Positions 32,887 to 41,934 of a stretch of DNA of 64,000 bases are shown here, in pieces. The stretch comes from Bacillota bacterium (lineage in GTDB: Bacteria > Bacillota > UBA4882 > UBA8346), in NCBI GenBank assembly GCA_023392595.1, contig JAEVYU010000034.1:62001-126000 (forward strand). The letters are read 5' to 3'. A program made the translations under genes and the position numbers. The notes beneath the pieces were generated by a model. The model saw only the letters and a program-made list of their open reading frames with translations, was not told the origin of the DNA and did no database searches. How positions within the stretch are numbered: position 1 is the first letter of the stretch; each line of letters begins with the position of its first letter.

Positions 32887-33918
32887 CAATTCCTTAATTT
32901 TGCGATTGTACGGTTAAAGATATTTTCCGTTTTTTTAGGTATATCAAGTTCCGTTCCCATGGTTGGAGTTACCATCGTTAAAACGGACTCTCCTAAAAAG
33001 TTACCGGAAAAAATATTGTGTGGATACTTTAAAGGCTTTGGTGGAACTCCCCTTTTACCCGATACATATTTGATCATTTCGCGATAATAACCGGCAAGTT
33101 TCCGAAAAGTCTGGTTGGGTTTATAAACAAACGGTAAAAGAACTATAATTGATGTTATTTTATCTCGAAAGTTCTCAGAATTCTCCTTCATTTTTATATA
33201 TAGCTGATACTGATCGAAACCCATATCCTTTTGGTGGCTATATTCCATCCGCAAACTATCAATAAAACCCTGACAACTATCAGCGTATGGTGTGATTTTA
33301 TTAATAATCATACTTGTATCTTTTTTAGAAAGCCCATTGGCTTTTGCCTCCTGAAGAAGTTCAAGGCCTGCGCGTTTAAGGCTCATTCCTGCATAACAGT
33401 CGATTAGATACCCTTTGCAATGCTCTAACTTATAACCGAAAACCACTAAGTATTCCCCGATCTGGGCGGCATCTTTTGATTGATTTTGAAAAAGTGCTAT
33501 TTTAGCTTGTAATTGAGCTAATCTCGCAATTTGTAATATTCCCATCATAAATCGGTCATCATCAGGGGTAATATGACCGAAATAGGGATTGTCTATCTCT
33601 TTGTAAAATTGTAAAAGTTTCTTCTGATAAGTATTTACCAATTTCTTGGCTCTGGAATAATCAAAGGGAGTTGCAAATAATATATGATTGGTTTCTTGAT
33701 GGTGTTTTTTGAATTATTTGTTTTCCCATAGTACCGATGATAACATAGCCGTTATTCTCTGCAGGCAATTTTTGAAAGGATAAATACAAGTCCGAATCAT
33801 TAACCTCTTCATCACTCTTTATGAAGAAATAAGCGCCTACCCATACAAAAGCAAAAATAAGAAGTATCGTAAAAGTAATCTTAATTGTGAGAATTAGCTT
33901 ATTGGTATTTTGGAACAT
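32886..33918 (-). pseudogene. Membrane-anchored hypothetical protein gene, probably frameshifted in an A6 run
   Basis: Two frames appear to be one gene. The first (33661-33918, 85 residues) starts with NKLILTIKITFTILLIFAF and has one membrane helix (about 9-32), then SFQKLPAENNGYVIIGTMG. The second (32886-33641, 251 residues) is soluble and helical. Its frame stays open upstream of its first TTG and reads ILFATPFDYSRAKKLVNTY, back to a six-base A run (T run at 33705-33710 on the given strand). Removing one A joins the frames into about 343 residues: GKQIIQK then HHQETNHILFATPFD. Either the gene is inactive, the run is a slippage or phase-variable site, or it is a sequencing error. No family recognised; coupled to the next gene by TGATG. 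Confidence 0.55.
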
Positions 33919-34228
33919 GATAAATCCTCATCTCATTACTTTCTTTCTTGCTTTTATAATAGGTATTAATATTGACCATTTATTACTGATTCTTCCCTCT
34001 CCCAACCATACACCTCAAAATATTGTGATTCATAACAATATTCCACAAATATTCAATCAATCCTACATCAGAATATTTGAAATTGCAGAAAAAAACGGGT
34101 CTGTTTATTTAAATTAGATAATTGACCATGGCGTTACATAAAAAACGCTGGAAAATTGGCCCAAAAAATTCCTTTTATTTTTATATCATTCCTGGCCCCT
34201 CCTACCCCTCCTAATCTCGCCATTGCTG

Positions 34229-34287
34229 TAACCATGGTTCAGGAGGGGCAGGAGGACATAAAAAAATGAACCAGGATAAAAACAGCT
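34229..34287 (+). repeat. 59-bp direct repeat, copy A
   Basis: Nearly identical to 34931-34990. The shared core is AGGAGGGGCAGGAGGACATA, then an A run and an AACCAGGATAAAAACAGC block; the first 13 bases agree at most positions. Confidence 0.8.
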
Positions 34288-34617
34288 ATCCATTACTTAT
34301 CATTTCAATCTGCGGCTTTCCACCTGTCAACCGCTGTCGAGTAAAGGATCTTAGTCTTAGTCGTTGCCTCAAGGCGCGCAACCGTCGCGCATTTTTTGGT
34401 TTGCTGATTTCTTCCCGCCAATTCTCCCCGTCGCTCAGGAAATCGCAGCTAGAATAATAATGACCCCCAAAAAGGGCCGTTTGGACTTTCCGGAACCTTT
34501 ACCGTTATGCTCCGTAGTCTGTCCAACAAGCCTATCGGCCCTCGATTCCAGCTAATTCCCTTTAAGGCTACTCATTACCCATATCTAGGGTAAATGTTAA
34601 AATATTTTGGAAACTAC

Positions 34618-34708
34618 TGTCCATTTGGATGCCAACCCTCATTCTTTCTTTCTCCCTGAAGGGAGGAAGCAAGATGGAGGATTGGCGGGGTTTCAGCTAC
34701 GATGGACA
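34618..34708. repeat. 91-bp imperfect palindrome
   Basis: Outer arms TGTCCAT (34618-34624) and ATGGACA (34702-34708) are exact. Next inside, CCAACCCTCAT pairs with a GAGGATTGG segment, and the centre is TCTCCCT-GA-AGGGAGGA. The whole would fold into one long hairpin. It resembles a miniature palindromic element; no coding capacity. Confidence 0.6.
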
Positions 34709-34930
34709 AAATGAAAACAACTATCTTGTTTTCGTGATATTTCGATAATTCTGAAGCAAGTTCCGGATGCGGGTAATGATTAGCCTAAAAGGGTATTCGC
34801 CTGTTTTTAGGGTCTTGACGACCACGCTCTGCAGTTCAAACACCAAGGCGTTAAATAAAAAAAGACAATGATCACGGAGGGTCCACCCCCTTTTTGGTGT
34901 GACCCATTGAATGAAAATACCGTCAGTGCA

Positions 34931-34990
34931 GTAATCGTGGCTTAGGAGGGGCAGGAGGACATAAAAAAAAAGAACCAGGATAAAAACAGC
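34931..34990 (+). repeat. 59-bp direct repeat, copy B
   Basis: Second copy of the element at 34229-34287, about 700 bases away in the same orientation; the A run is two bases longer and replaces the ATG of copy A. Confidence 0.8.
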
Positions 34991-35074
34991 CAGACTTCCG
35001 AATGCGCCCCAGCCGGGGAGTTGCTTTAAGGTTGTTTGTATTTCGATATTAGCCGCAGTTGGCCAATATCAAGC

Positions 35075-35752
35075 TTATAAAAAAACCTCACGATTAGCGC
35101 CATAAAATATATCATCCCGATTGCTGATGAACTCACAAAAATTCTTCATCATTTCCCAGTTAGCATCAACATCAAACTCATAGCTATGCCCCCATACCGA
35201 AAAGATCTTCGGTTCGGCCGGCTTCAATCTCACAAACTCCTCGGCCAGTTTCATCAGATTGGCATCATGATGGTGGCAACTGGCTTTAAGTTCCAAGAGA
35301 TTGCTCTGGATGTCAAAGTTTTGAGTGGTTTCCACGACCCTGGCATACCCGATATGATTTTCCTTGAGGACTTGAATGACTCTGGAGTCGTAAGTGCCAT
35401 AGGGATAAGCCATTCCACGAATCGTACAGTCAAACATATTTTGCAAGTTTATTTTATCGTGTTCAATTTCATTGCGAATGGTATCCATATCCAGTTTTTC
35501 CAAGTGAGGGTGGCTATACCCGTGAACAGCAATCTCGTGTCCCCGGTATAGTTCCTTCAATCCCTTGGCATTCATTCGTTTTATATGAACGCCTTTCATG
35601 TCCCATTGGTAGGTATTGCTTATCATTCCGGAGTTTAAATTGAAAGTAGCTTTTAGGTTATATTGGTTAAAAAGCTTTACCAGACGGCGATCCTGCTCGA
35701 CTCCATCATCATAGCTGAAGGTTAGCGCTTTATATTTATTGTCAGGAAACAT
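35075..35752 (-). CDS. Polysaccharide deacetylase family protein (NodB-like)
   Basis: A 225-residue cytoplasmic carbohydrate-esterase family 4 protein without signal peptide. Motif 1 is ALTFSYDDGVEQD (catalytic base Asp and metal Asp), motif 2 is HEIAVHGYSHPHL (metal histidines), motif 3 is MAYPYGTYDSR, and a late WGHSYEFD replaces the usual motif 5 Leu-His. The lack of a signal peptide suggests an imported sugar as substrate instead of the wall. It is the last gene of the SBP-permease-permease-esterase-deacetylase unit, 17 bases after the esterase gene, and so is under the LacI operators near 40.5 kb. Confidence 0.9.
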   Translation of the reverse strand: MFPDNKYKALTFSYDDGVEQDRRLVKLFNQYNLKATFNLNSGMISNTYQWDMKGVHIKRMNAKGLKELYRGHEIAVHGYSHPHLEKLDMDTIRNEIEHDKINLQNMFDCTIRGMAYPYGTYDSRVIQVLKENHIGYARVVETTQNFDIQSNLLELKASCHHHDANLMKLAEEFVRLKPAEPKIFSVWGHSYEFDVDANWEMMKNFCEFISNRDDIFYGANREVFL

Positions 35753-35769
35753 CCTATAATGCTCCTTTG

Positions 35770-36729
35770 TTAAATATCCATCAAAAAAGTGAATATTTCA
35801 TCATTCACTCCGGGTATATTTTCATGTCCGTAATCCGGATAGATTAGCATTCTTTTTGGGGAGCGGATCTTATTATAGGCCGCAAATTGAGTGGACGGCG
35901 GACAAACCGTATCCATCAGGCCTGTTGCAAAAAGTACTTCTCCTCGAATGCGCTTGACCAGATTTTGAATATCGATATAACCCAGTCTGGTAAATATCTC
36001 ATGCTCTTTTTGGTGCCGCGGATCAAACAGTCGGAAATAATCCCTGATTTCCTGATAGGCCTCTTGGGCCAAATCCATTTCCCATACCCGTTTATAATCG
36101 CAAAGAAATGGATAAACCGGAGCCGCCCGTTTTATCCGGGGCTCCAGGGACGCGCATGCCAAAGTCAACGCTCCACCTTGGGAGCCGCCTGTAACACATA
36201 CCCTATTTTCATCAACCTCCGGCATATTCATGGCAATGGCAGCCAACTCCGCCGTATCCAGAAAAATTTGCCGGAAAAGCAGATTTTCCGGTTTGTCATC
36301 CAAACCGCGGATGATTTGCCCGTGAAAAGTATTACCCTTGACGCCCCCCACATCCTCCGATAAGCCCCCCTGGCCGCGGCAATCCATTGCCAAAACCGAA
36401 AAGCCCAAGGCTACATAACCCAGTTTATCGTTCCAATCCCCGGAATTGCAGGTATATCCATGAAACATTAAAACCGCGGGATGTTTCGAAGGCGCATTTT
36501 TAGGCCGCAGATATTTGGCATGAATGATAGCGCCCCGCACACCGGTATAATACAGTTCAAAGCACTCGGCAAAAGGCGTTTGAAATTCGGATTTAATCAG
36601 TTTAACCTGAGGATCCATATCCCTCATCTCTGCAAGAGCGTTATCCCAGTATTCATCAAAATCATTGGGGCAAGGATTGATTCCGTTATATTTTTGCAAC
36701 TCCTCTAAAGGCAGATCAAAAATCGGCAT
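35770..36729 (-). CDS. Acetyl xylan esterase / cephalosporin-C deacetylase family hydrolase
   Basis: A 319-residue alpha/beta hydrolase of carbohydrate-esterase family 7. The nucleophile Ser lies in VTGGSQGGALTLA, the oxyanion region in VLMFHGYTCNSGDW, the acid Asp in ATGLMDTVCPPST and the catalytic His in YPDYGHENI. The RGQGG block (MDCRGQGGLSEDVGG) is diagnostic for CE7. No signal peptide, so it removes acetyl groups from short oligosaccharides inside the cell. Located between the ABC permease and the NodB-like deacetylase, which points to an acetylated oligosaccharide as the substrate of the locus. Confidence 0.94.
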   Translation of the reverse strand: MPIFDLPLEELQKYNGINPCPNDFDEYWDNALAEMRDMDPQVKLIKSEFQTPFAECFELYYTGVRGAIIHAKYLRPKNAPSKHPAVLMFHGYTCNSGDWNDKLGYVALGFSVLAMDCRGQGGLSEDVGGVKGNTFHGQIIRGLDDKPENLLFRQIFLDTAELAAIAMNMPEVDENRVCVTGGSQGGALTLACASLEPRIKRAAPVYPFLCDYKRVWEMDLAQEAYQEIRDYFRLFDPRHQKEHEIFTRLGYIDIQNLVKRIRGEVLFATGLMDTVCPPSTQFAAYNKIRSPKRMLIYPDYGHENIPGVNDEIFTFLMDI

Positions 36730-36761
36730 TGCTACTCCCCCTTTTTTAGCTATCTATGCTT

Positions 36762-37586
36762 TTATTTCAGTGCGCCATCCGATATTCCTTCAATAATGTA
36801 TTTTTGTAAAAATAAATACAAGATCAACACCGGGATGAGCGACATTACCAAACCGGCCATCAAAGGTGAAAAATCTACCGTATAAGAAGAGAAAAAATTA
36901 TACGTTGATAAAGGCAAGGTTCTTAATTCCGGGGATTGTAAAACTAAGCTTGGCAACAAATAATCGTTCCAAATCCACAGCACATCCAATACCACAACTG
37001 TGGATACAACGGGTTTTAACAGCGGTAAAACAATCTGGAAAAAGGTTCGTATCCTTGAACATCCGTCAATCGCGGCCGCTTCCTCCAGCGCCAATGGAAC
37101 ACCCTTTATAAAACCGTGAAAAGTGAATGTCGCAAAAGGAACCCCAAACCCCAAATACATAAATAACAACGTTTGCTTAGAATCTAAAAGTCCAAGATTT
37201 CCATAAATCGTAACCAGGGGAATCATGATCACTTGGAATGGGACTGTCATGGATGCTATCATCATAAAAAATAAAACTTTGTTAATCGTCCATTTAAAAC
37301 GGGCAAAAAGATAGGCAGTCATCGCAGAGAAAAAAACAATGGCCAATACCCCGATCACCGTTATCATAATGGAATTTGCAAACCCAATCCCAAAATTCAT
37401 ATCGCTGAAGGCTTTGATATAATTATCCAAATTGAATTGGATAGGCCATGAAATAGGGTTTTCCACAAATTGCTGGGTGGTTTTGAACGTATTTAGGATG
37501 ATCATTAAGAAAGGGATTAAAAAAGCGAACAACAAACCAAACAGGATTAGGGATTTCATGAATTCGATTACTTTATAGCCTTTCAT
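36762..37586 (-). CDS. Carbohydrate ABC transporter permease (MalG type)
   Basis: A 274-residue inner-membrane permease of the CUT1 family with six predicted helices, beginning FMKSLILFGLLFAFLIP. The ATPase-contacting EAA loop reads EEAAAIDGCSRIRTFFQIVLP near 190. The C-terminus ISDGALK is typical of MalG-type subunits. Its start overlaps the stop of the MalF-type permease gene by one base, so the two are coupled. The ATPase is not in the locus; as in many Firmicutes, a shared MsmX-type ATPase encoded elsewhere is probably used. Confidence 0.95.
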   Translation of the reverse strand: MKGYKVIEFMKSLILFGLLFAFLIPFLMIILNTFKTTQQFVENPISWPIQFNLDNYIKAFSDMNFGIGFANSIMITVIGVLAIVFFSAMTAYLFARFKWTINKVLFFMMIASMTVPFQVIMIPLVTIYGNLGLLDSKQTLLFMYLGFGVPFATFTFHGFIKGVPLALEEAAAIDGCSRIRTFFQIVLPLLKPVVSTVVVLDVLWIWNDYLLPSLVLQSPELRTLPLSTYNFFSSYTVDFSPLMAGLVMSLIPVLILYLFLQKYIIEGISDGALK

Positions 37587-38467
37587 CAGGCATCCACCTC
37601 CATCCTTTTCATCAAAGAGGCCTGGGTTAAAGCAATGACTGCAACGATTATGAACAGGACGATTGCTTCCGCCTGTCCAACTCCGTATTCGTTTGAAAGG
37701 AACGCCTTTTGAACAATGTGATAGGATGCCAGCTCAGTCGAACCGTATGGTCCGCCATTGGTTAATGCCAAATTCAGATCATAGGTTAAAAATGACCTTG
37801 AAATCGAAAGGAATAAACACACTACAATGCCTGGAATGGACAGCGGGATGATGATCCGCGAAACTTTACCAAAACCACTGATTCCGTCAATATCCGCCGC
37901 TTCCAAAACATCTTCCGGAACACTCATAAATCCGGCAATATAAACAATCATCAGATATCCCATGAGTTGCCAGGCATTAACGATAATTAAAGCCCAAAAT
38001 GCTTTATCGGTATTGGTAAGCCAAGAGGTTTGAAACAATGTCCAGCCATAGTGCCTGCCAAGGTAAGGCAATACTTGGGAAAATAGGAACTGCCACAAGT
38101 ATCCCAGTACCAGTCCTCCGATTAGATTCGGAGTAAAAAAACCGGTTCTGATAAAATTCTGTCCTTTAACTCCCCTCTTTAAAGCCAGCCCTAGAAGAAA
38201 TGCCCCTACATTCGCTACTATTACCGTAAAAAAAACATATTTTAGCGTAAACCATAATTGTACCCAATAAGCTTTGTCATGAAACACTGCTTGATAATTT
38301 GAAAACCAAATAAAAGAATGACTGCCCGTCTGCATATTCCAATTGGTAAAGGTCAAATACAATCCAAATATCAGGGGTATCAAAATAACAACCGAAAATG
38401 CAAATAAGGAAGGCCCGCCGAAAACTAAAAAAGTTCCGATATCCCTTAATTTACCTCTTTTCATCAT
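37586..38467 (-). CDS. Carbohydrate ABC transporter permease (MalF type)
   Basis: A 293-residue CUT1 permease with six helices. The first is about FGGPSLFAFSVVILIPLIFG, and the EAA loop reads LEAADIDGISGFGKVSRIIIP near 195, followed by NLALTNGGPYGSTE, a conserved MalF segment. The ATG at 38467 follows AAGGA. It pairs with the MalG-type permease and the lipoprotein binding protein upstream (39125-40426), though a 650-base repeat-filled gap separates it from the latter. Confidence 0.95.
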   Translation of the reverse strand: MMKRGKLRDIGTFLVFGGPSLFAFSVVILIPLIFGLYLTFTNWNMQTGSHSFIWFSNYQAVFHDKAYWVQLWFTLKYVFFTVIVANVGAFLLGLALKRGVKGQNFIRTGFFTPNLIGGLVLGYLWQFLFSQVLPYLGRHYGWTLFQTSWLTNTDKAFWALIIVNAWQLMGYLMIVYIAGFMSVPEDVLEAADIDGISGFGKVSRIIIPLSIPGIVVCLFLSISRSFLTYDLNLALTNGGPYGSTELASYHIVQKAFLSNEYGVGQAEAIVLFIIVAVIALTQASLMKRMEVDA

Positions 38468-38473
38468 ACCCAA

Positions 38474-39124
38474 TCCTTTTTCATATTATCAAAATAATCA
38501 GCGAAAATGGGCTGTCCCAAAAGTAAATGTAAAACAAGAATACAATAACTTCAAGGCACACAAATTTGATAAGTCTATAGATTGTATTTCTTATTGATTT
38601 TTCATTACTTTTCAGACAGCCTCGTAACGATAGGCATTCCATATATTGTATATCCATTTTCACTGCAAAACCAGAAAGAGATTTTAACTACATTGATTTA
38701 GAAAATATGTCAAAAAATTAATATCCCTACCACGAAGAGCACGAAGGCCACGAAGAAAAAGGGGAAATCTTTAGTCTTCGTGCTCTAAAAACGCAAGCGT
38801 TTTTTATAGGAACTGTGTATACAATTCCACTTCGGTGTACTTCGTGGTTAATTCGTTCTATCTCTTTATTTTCATCCTTTCGCTTCCCCCGGCATGCCGG
38901 GGTGGGGGACTATCTAGAAAATACTTCGAAGTCTAAATGATCGAATCTTCCGCCAAGGCGCGGAGGCACAGAGAAAAGCGAAAAACATTGCAGGTAAAAC
39001 CTCTGCGCCTGCGACACCTTATAAGGTGTCGACGTCTCTCTGCGTGAGAGTATATAACTTGTTTTCATCCTTTCACGTACCCGTGGCTAGCCTGCTGACT
39101 GGGGGGTACAACTACATAACAAAT
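38474..39124. repeat. Dispersed intergenic repeats inside the ABC transporter operon
   Basis: No gene. Element 1 (about 38730-38848) has three CACGAAG units at its left and inverted CTTCGTGCTC and CTTCGTGG at its right, with an AAAACGC-AA-GCGTTTT hairpin between. A CCCCGGCATGCCGGGG palindrome lies near 38887-38902. Element 2 (about 38950-39056) has CGGAGGCACAGAGAAAAGCG, a perfect ACACCTTATAAGGTGT palindrome and CTCTCTGCGTGAGAG. Element 2 is related to the repeat near 13.1 kb. The AAAACGC hairpin could act as an internal terminator that lowers permease expression relative to the binding protein. Confidence 0.6.
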
Positions 39125-40426
39125 TTATTTTCCGGCAACTGATTTCCAATAGTCTTGAACTTCTTGAGTCAATCCTTTCCGATCGATTTTTCCCGCCAAA
39201 TATTTTTGCATGGAATCACCCGTCTTAGCCCAATAATCCGCCGGAAAATAATTAATGACCCCGATATTAATGATTTTTCCCTGATCAATATATTCCCCGA
39301 TCGCTTGGGAAGGAACATTGGTACTCTTTATTTTGACATCTTTATAAGGCAGGTTGAAACCCATTTCCGAAACCAATGCGCTTTGCCCACGTTCGCTCGT
39401 TAGCAACCAATCAATAAACTTTTTCGCCGCGGCCTGCTGTTTTGGAGTTGAGCCGGAATTATCGATGGCAAACAGCTTCGGTTCACTGACAGCGACTTGG
39501 GTATTGCCGTAATCCTCCGGATTATTGCTAATCGGGACCGGAATGACTCCAAATTCTTTGTCGATTCCTTCAAGGTTTCCAATGGTCGACCAGATCCAAT
39601 CGCCCATAAAATAGAATGCCGTATCGCCCTTAGCAAAATCCATCGAATCTTTATTGTAGTCCGCAACAAGCGGATCATTCTTTCTGGCATTATACTTTTT
39701 TAATAAGTCAAAGGTATCCAAAAGGCCATTGTATTGCATATTCTTTGATAAATCGATTGTGCCCTTTTTCAAACCATCGACAAACTTACGATTTTCATCA
39801 ACGCTTTTCGATTGCAAGGAATAGGTCAACCCCAAATAATGGGCGCCTAAGGACCAATTGGCTCCATGAATCATCACCGGGGATTTACCGGCGGCGGCAA
39901 CCTTCTTCAATAAAGATTCCAAATCATTACGGGTTTTAATGGTTGCCGGATCAAAAACAGTTCCAATCGCTTCCTCGACAACCCGCTTATTATATAATAA
40001 ACCATAACCTTGAACCGTATAGGGAATGCCAAGGAATTTCCCATCCAATAAAGCGCTTTCAACCGCCCCCGGTTGTGATATTTTCATGTATTTAGCCTTA
40101 TCCGGCGCTAAATCCAAAAATTTATTTTTGTAGACCTCAATGGTCCCCGGATCAAGATTAGCAATGGTAGCCGGAGATTTCGACGCCAACAGCGCTTGAA
40201 ATTTTTCCAGTTGCTGGCCTCCGATGGGAGTTGGGATCAGTTGAATCGTTACATTGGGATGTTCTTTGTGATAAGCTTGAAATAATTCTTCAAATTGTTT
40301 GTTTACTTCTGCCGAGGTGTTAAAAAATGTAATTTTTACGGTATTGTTGTCTTTTCCACATCCTAATAACCAAAAAGAAGCCACTAGTAGACAAACTGCC
40401 AGAACGGATATTTTGGTTTTTTTCAT
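39125..40426 (-). CDS. Extracellular sugar-binding lipoprotein (ABC transporter)
   Basis: A 433-residue family 1 solute-binding protein. The lipoprotein signal peptide KISVLAVCLLVASFWLLGCG places Cys at about 23 for lipidation, so it is tethered outside the membrane. The mature part begins VKITFFNTSAEVNKQFEELF, with typical GIPYTVQGYGLLYNKRVVEE and FYFMGDWIWSTIGNLEG segments. It delivers sugar to the two permeases downstream. First gene of the unit; its promoter is overlapped by two LacI-type operators at 40478-40511. Confidence 0.94.
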   Translation of the reverse strand: MKKTKISVLAVCLLVASFWLLGCGKDNNTVKITFFNTSAEVNKQFEELFQAYHKEHPNVTIQLIPTPIGGQQLEKFQALLASKSPATIANLDPGTIEVYKNKFLDLAPDKAKYMKISQPGAVESALLDGKFLGIPYTVQGYGLLYNKRVVEEAIGTVFDPATIKTRNDLESLLKKVAAAGKSPVMIHGANWSLGAHYLGLTYSLQSKSVDENRKFVDGLKKGTIDLSKNMQYNGLLDTFDLLKKYNARKNDPLVADYNKDSMDFAKGDTAFYFMGDWIWSTIGNLEGIDKEFGVIPVPISNNPEDYGNTQVAVSEPKLFAIDNSGSTPKQQAAAKKFIDWLLTSERGQSALVSEMGFNLPYKDVKIKSTNVPSQAIGEYIDQGKIINIGVINYFPADYWAKTGDSMQKYLAGKIDRKGLTQEVQDYWKSVAGK

Positions 40427-40477
40427 TTACATCCCCCTTATCAATATTTAAGAAAATATTCACATAACATTTATATA

Positions 40478-40511
40478 TTAATCGATTGACATCTATATGT
40501 CAACCGGTTGA
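40478..40511. promoter_or_regulatory. Tandem LacI-type operators over the promoter of the ABC/esterase operon
   Basis: TCAACCGGTTGA (40500-40511) is a perfect palindrome, and the variant TTAATCGATTGA (40478-40489) agrees at 9 of 12 positions. Their centres are 22 bases apart, two helical turns, so both face the same side. On the minus strand, TTGACA inside the first operator serves as -35 with TAATAT 17 bases on, so a bound repressor would block RNA polymerase. Confidence 0.8.
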
Positions 40512-40712
40512 TATTCCGAATCGTGATCCGTTCATAACCGTGAAATGCTTCCGATCTCCGGAAAATTTTAGTAAAAGAACTCATCCCGGACGTTCTGAAG
40601 ACTGCCTTTCTCTGAGTTTTTCCTTGGAAAGATATTGGGGTATTTTTTTTTGCCTTATTATTGAATATAATAGATCATAATATGACAATCGCTTGACTGA
40701 AAGAGGAAGAAG

Positions 40713-41687
40713 ATGGCCACAATTAAAGATGTCGCCCAAAAGGCAGGCATAACCGTTACCACAGTTTCCCGAGTGTTGAACAACCGCGGTTATATCAGTG
40801 AAAGTACCCGCCAAAAAGTATATCAGGCTATGGCAGAGCTCGATTACCAACCCAATGAGATCGCCCGTTCATTGTTCCGCAAAAAATCCAACCTGATCGG
40901 CCTGATCATCCCCACCGTAGCCCATCCCTTTTTCGGGGAACTCACCAGCTATATCGAATATTATGCCTATGAGTCCGGTTATAAGGTGTTATTATGCAAC
41001 TCACACCTGGACCGGACCAAGGAAAAGGAATACGCGGACATGCTGAAAAGGCATAAAGTCGACGGGATCATTATGGGAACCCATACTCTGGAAATCGATG
41101 AATATCTCAATCTCAACCTGCCCATGGTGACCTTTGACCGCCAAATCACCCATAGGATTCCCTACATTTCTTCCGATAATTTTGAAGGGGGCAAAATAGC
41201 CACCGATTTGTTAATCCGCAAAGGGTGCAAAAAATTGGCTCACATCGCCGGTAATTTAAATTTAAATCTGCTGGCCAACAAGCGTTATGAAGCCTTTATC
41301 TTTGAAGCCATCAATCATCAGGTGGAATACACTACGGTCCAAACCAACCTGGATGTTTTCGACTTTGCCCAATATGAACGTTTAATCTACAATCTGTTCA
41401 AAGAGCATCCCGATATCGACGGCGTATTTACCAGCGATATGAAAGCGGTTCATGTCATCCAGGCCTGCCGCCAGTTTAACAAACAAATTCCGGCGGATAT
41501 TAAAATAATCGGCTATGATGACATCAAAATGGCCTCACTGGTCACTCCCCAACTCACCACCATCCAACAACCCATTGAAGAAATGAGTAAGTTGGCGATT
41601 GAACTGATCATCAAACAAATTAACGGCGAAGATACCCCGGCGGAAAACATTTTGCCGGTTACCTTGATGGAACGGGAGACAACGTAA
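40713..41687 (+). CDS. LacI-family transcriptional repressor
   Basis: A 324-residue regulator. The N-terminal helix-turn-helix reads TIKDVAQKAGITVTTVSRVL and the hinge helix includes PNEIARSLFRKKSNL; the type I periplasmic-binding-like sugar domain follows with IGLIIPTVAHPFFGEL, KVDGIIMGTH and IIGYDDIKMASLVTPQLTT. It is divergent from the sugar-binding lipoprotein and precedes the kinase-phosphorylase unit. Identical CAACCGGTTG palindromes, close to the classic LacI/GalR central CG type, lie at both target promoters, so it almost certainly represses both. The inducer is unknown. Confidence 0.95.
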   Translation: MATIKDVAQKAGITVTTVSRVLNNRGYISESTRQKVYQAMAELDYQPNEIARSLFRKKSNLIGLIIPTVAHPFFGELTSYIEYYAYESGYKVLLCNSHLDRTKEKEYADMLKRHKVDGIIMGTHTLEIDEYLNLNLPMVTFDRQITHRIPYISSDNFEGGKIATDLLIRKGCKKLAHIAGNLNLNLLANKRYEAFIFEAINHQVEYTTVQTNLDVFDFAQYERLIYNLFKEHPDIDGVFTSDMKAVHVIQACRQFNKQIPADIKIIGYDDIKMASLVTPQLTTIQQPIEEMSKLAIELIIKQINGEDTPAENILPVTLMERETT

Positions 41688-41832
41688 TAAACGGCTCTTA
41701 AAAAAAGTACCATAATATGATCTCGATTGTTCCGTACGAAATAATCCGGAAAATAATAAGCGTGACTGAATCACCAACACCTCCACCTATTTGGGCGGCA
41801 GATAATTTTAGCGCTAATTATTTTTCTATATA

Positions 41833-41870
41833 TCAACCGGTTGACACATTTGATGTTTCTACGATATAAT
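41833..41870 (+). promoter_or_regulatory. LacI operator and consensus promoter of the kinase-phosphorylase operon
   Basis: TCAACCGGTTGA at 41833-41844 is identical to the operator at 40500. TTGACA (41841-41846) overlaps its right half and TATAAT lies at 41865-41870, spacing 18. Both boxes are perfect, so expression should be strong when the repressor is released. Confidence 0.85.
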
Positions 41871-41934
41871 TTATCTGCCACAATAAATCAAGTTAATGAT
41901 GGCTTCTTTCATAATAACCACAGTGGAGGATTTA

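Larger units (their letters stand above)
34118..35074. other. Repeat-rich intergenic region without a convincing gene
   Basis: About 950 bases. It carries a 59-bp direct repeat (34229 and 34931), a 91-bp palindromic element (34618-34708), a GCGCGCAACCGTCGCGC-type short palindrome near 34374, and stretches of low complexity. The frame 34266-34457 has an AGGAGG site because of the repeat, but its translation has an irregular composition and no family; I do not call it. Confidence 0.5.

Noticed and set aside
32149..33918. Toxin-antitoxin or phage defence module
   Set aside because: The AT-rich position is suggestive, but no nuclease, kinase, HTH or known defence motif is visible in these proteins.
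33887..34117. 76-codon rightward frame
   Set aside because: Overlaps the start of the leftward membrane-protein gene, has no ribosome site, and reads as AT-rich chance sequence.
34266..34457. 63-codon frame behind an AGGAGG site
   Set aside because: The ribosome-like site is part of a direct repeat whose other copy has no ATG, and the translation has irregular, non-protein-like composition.
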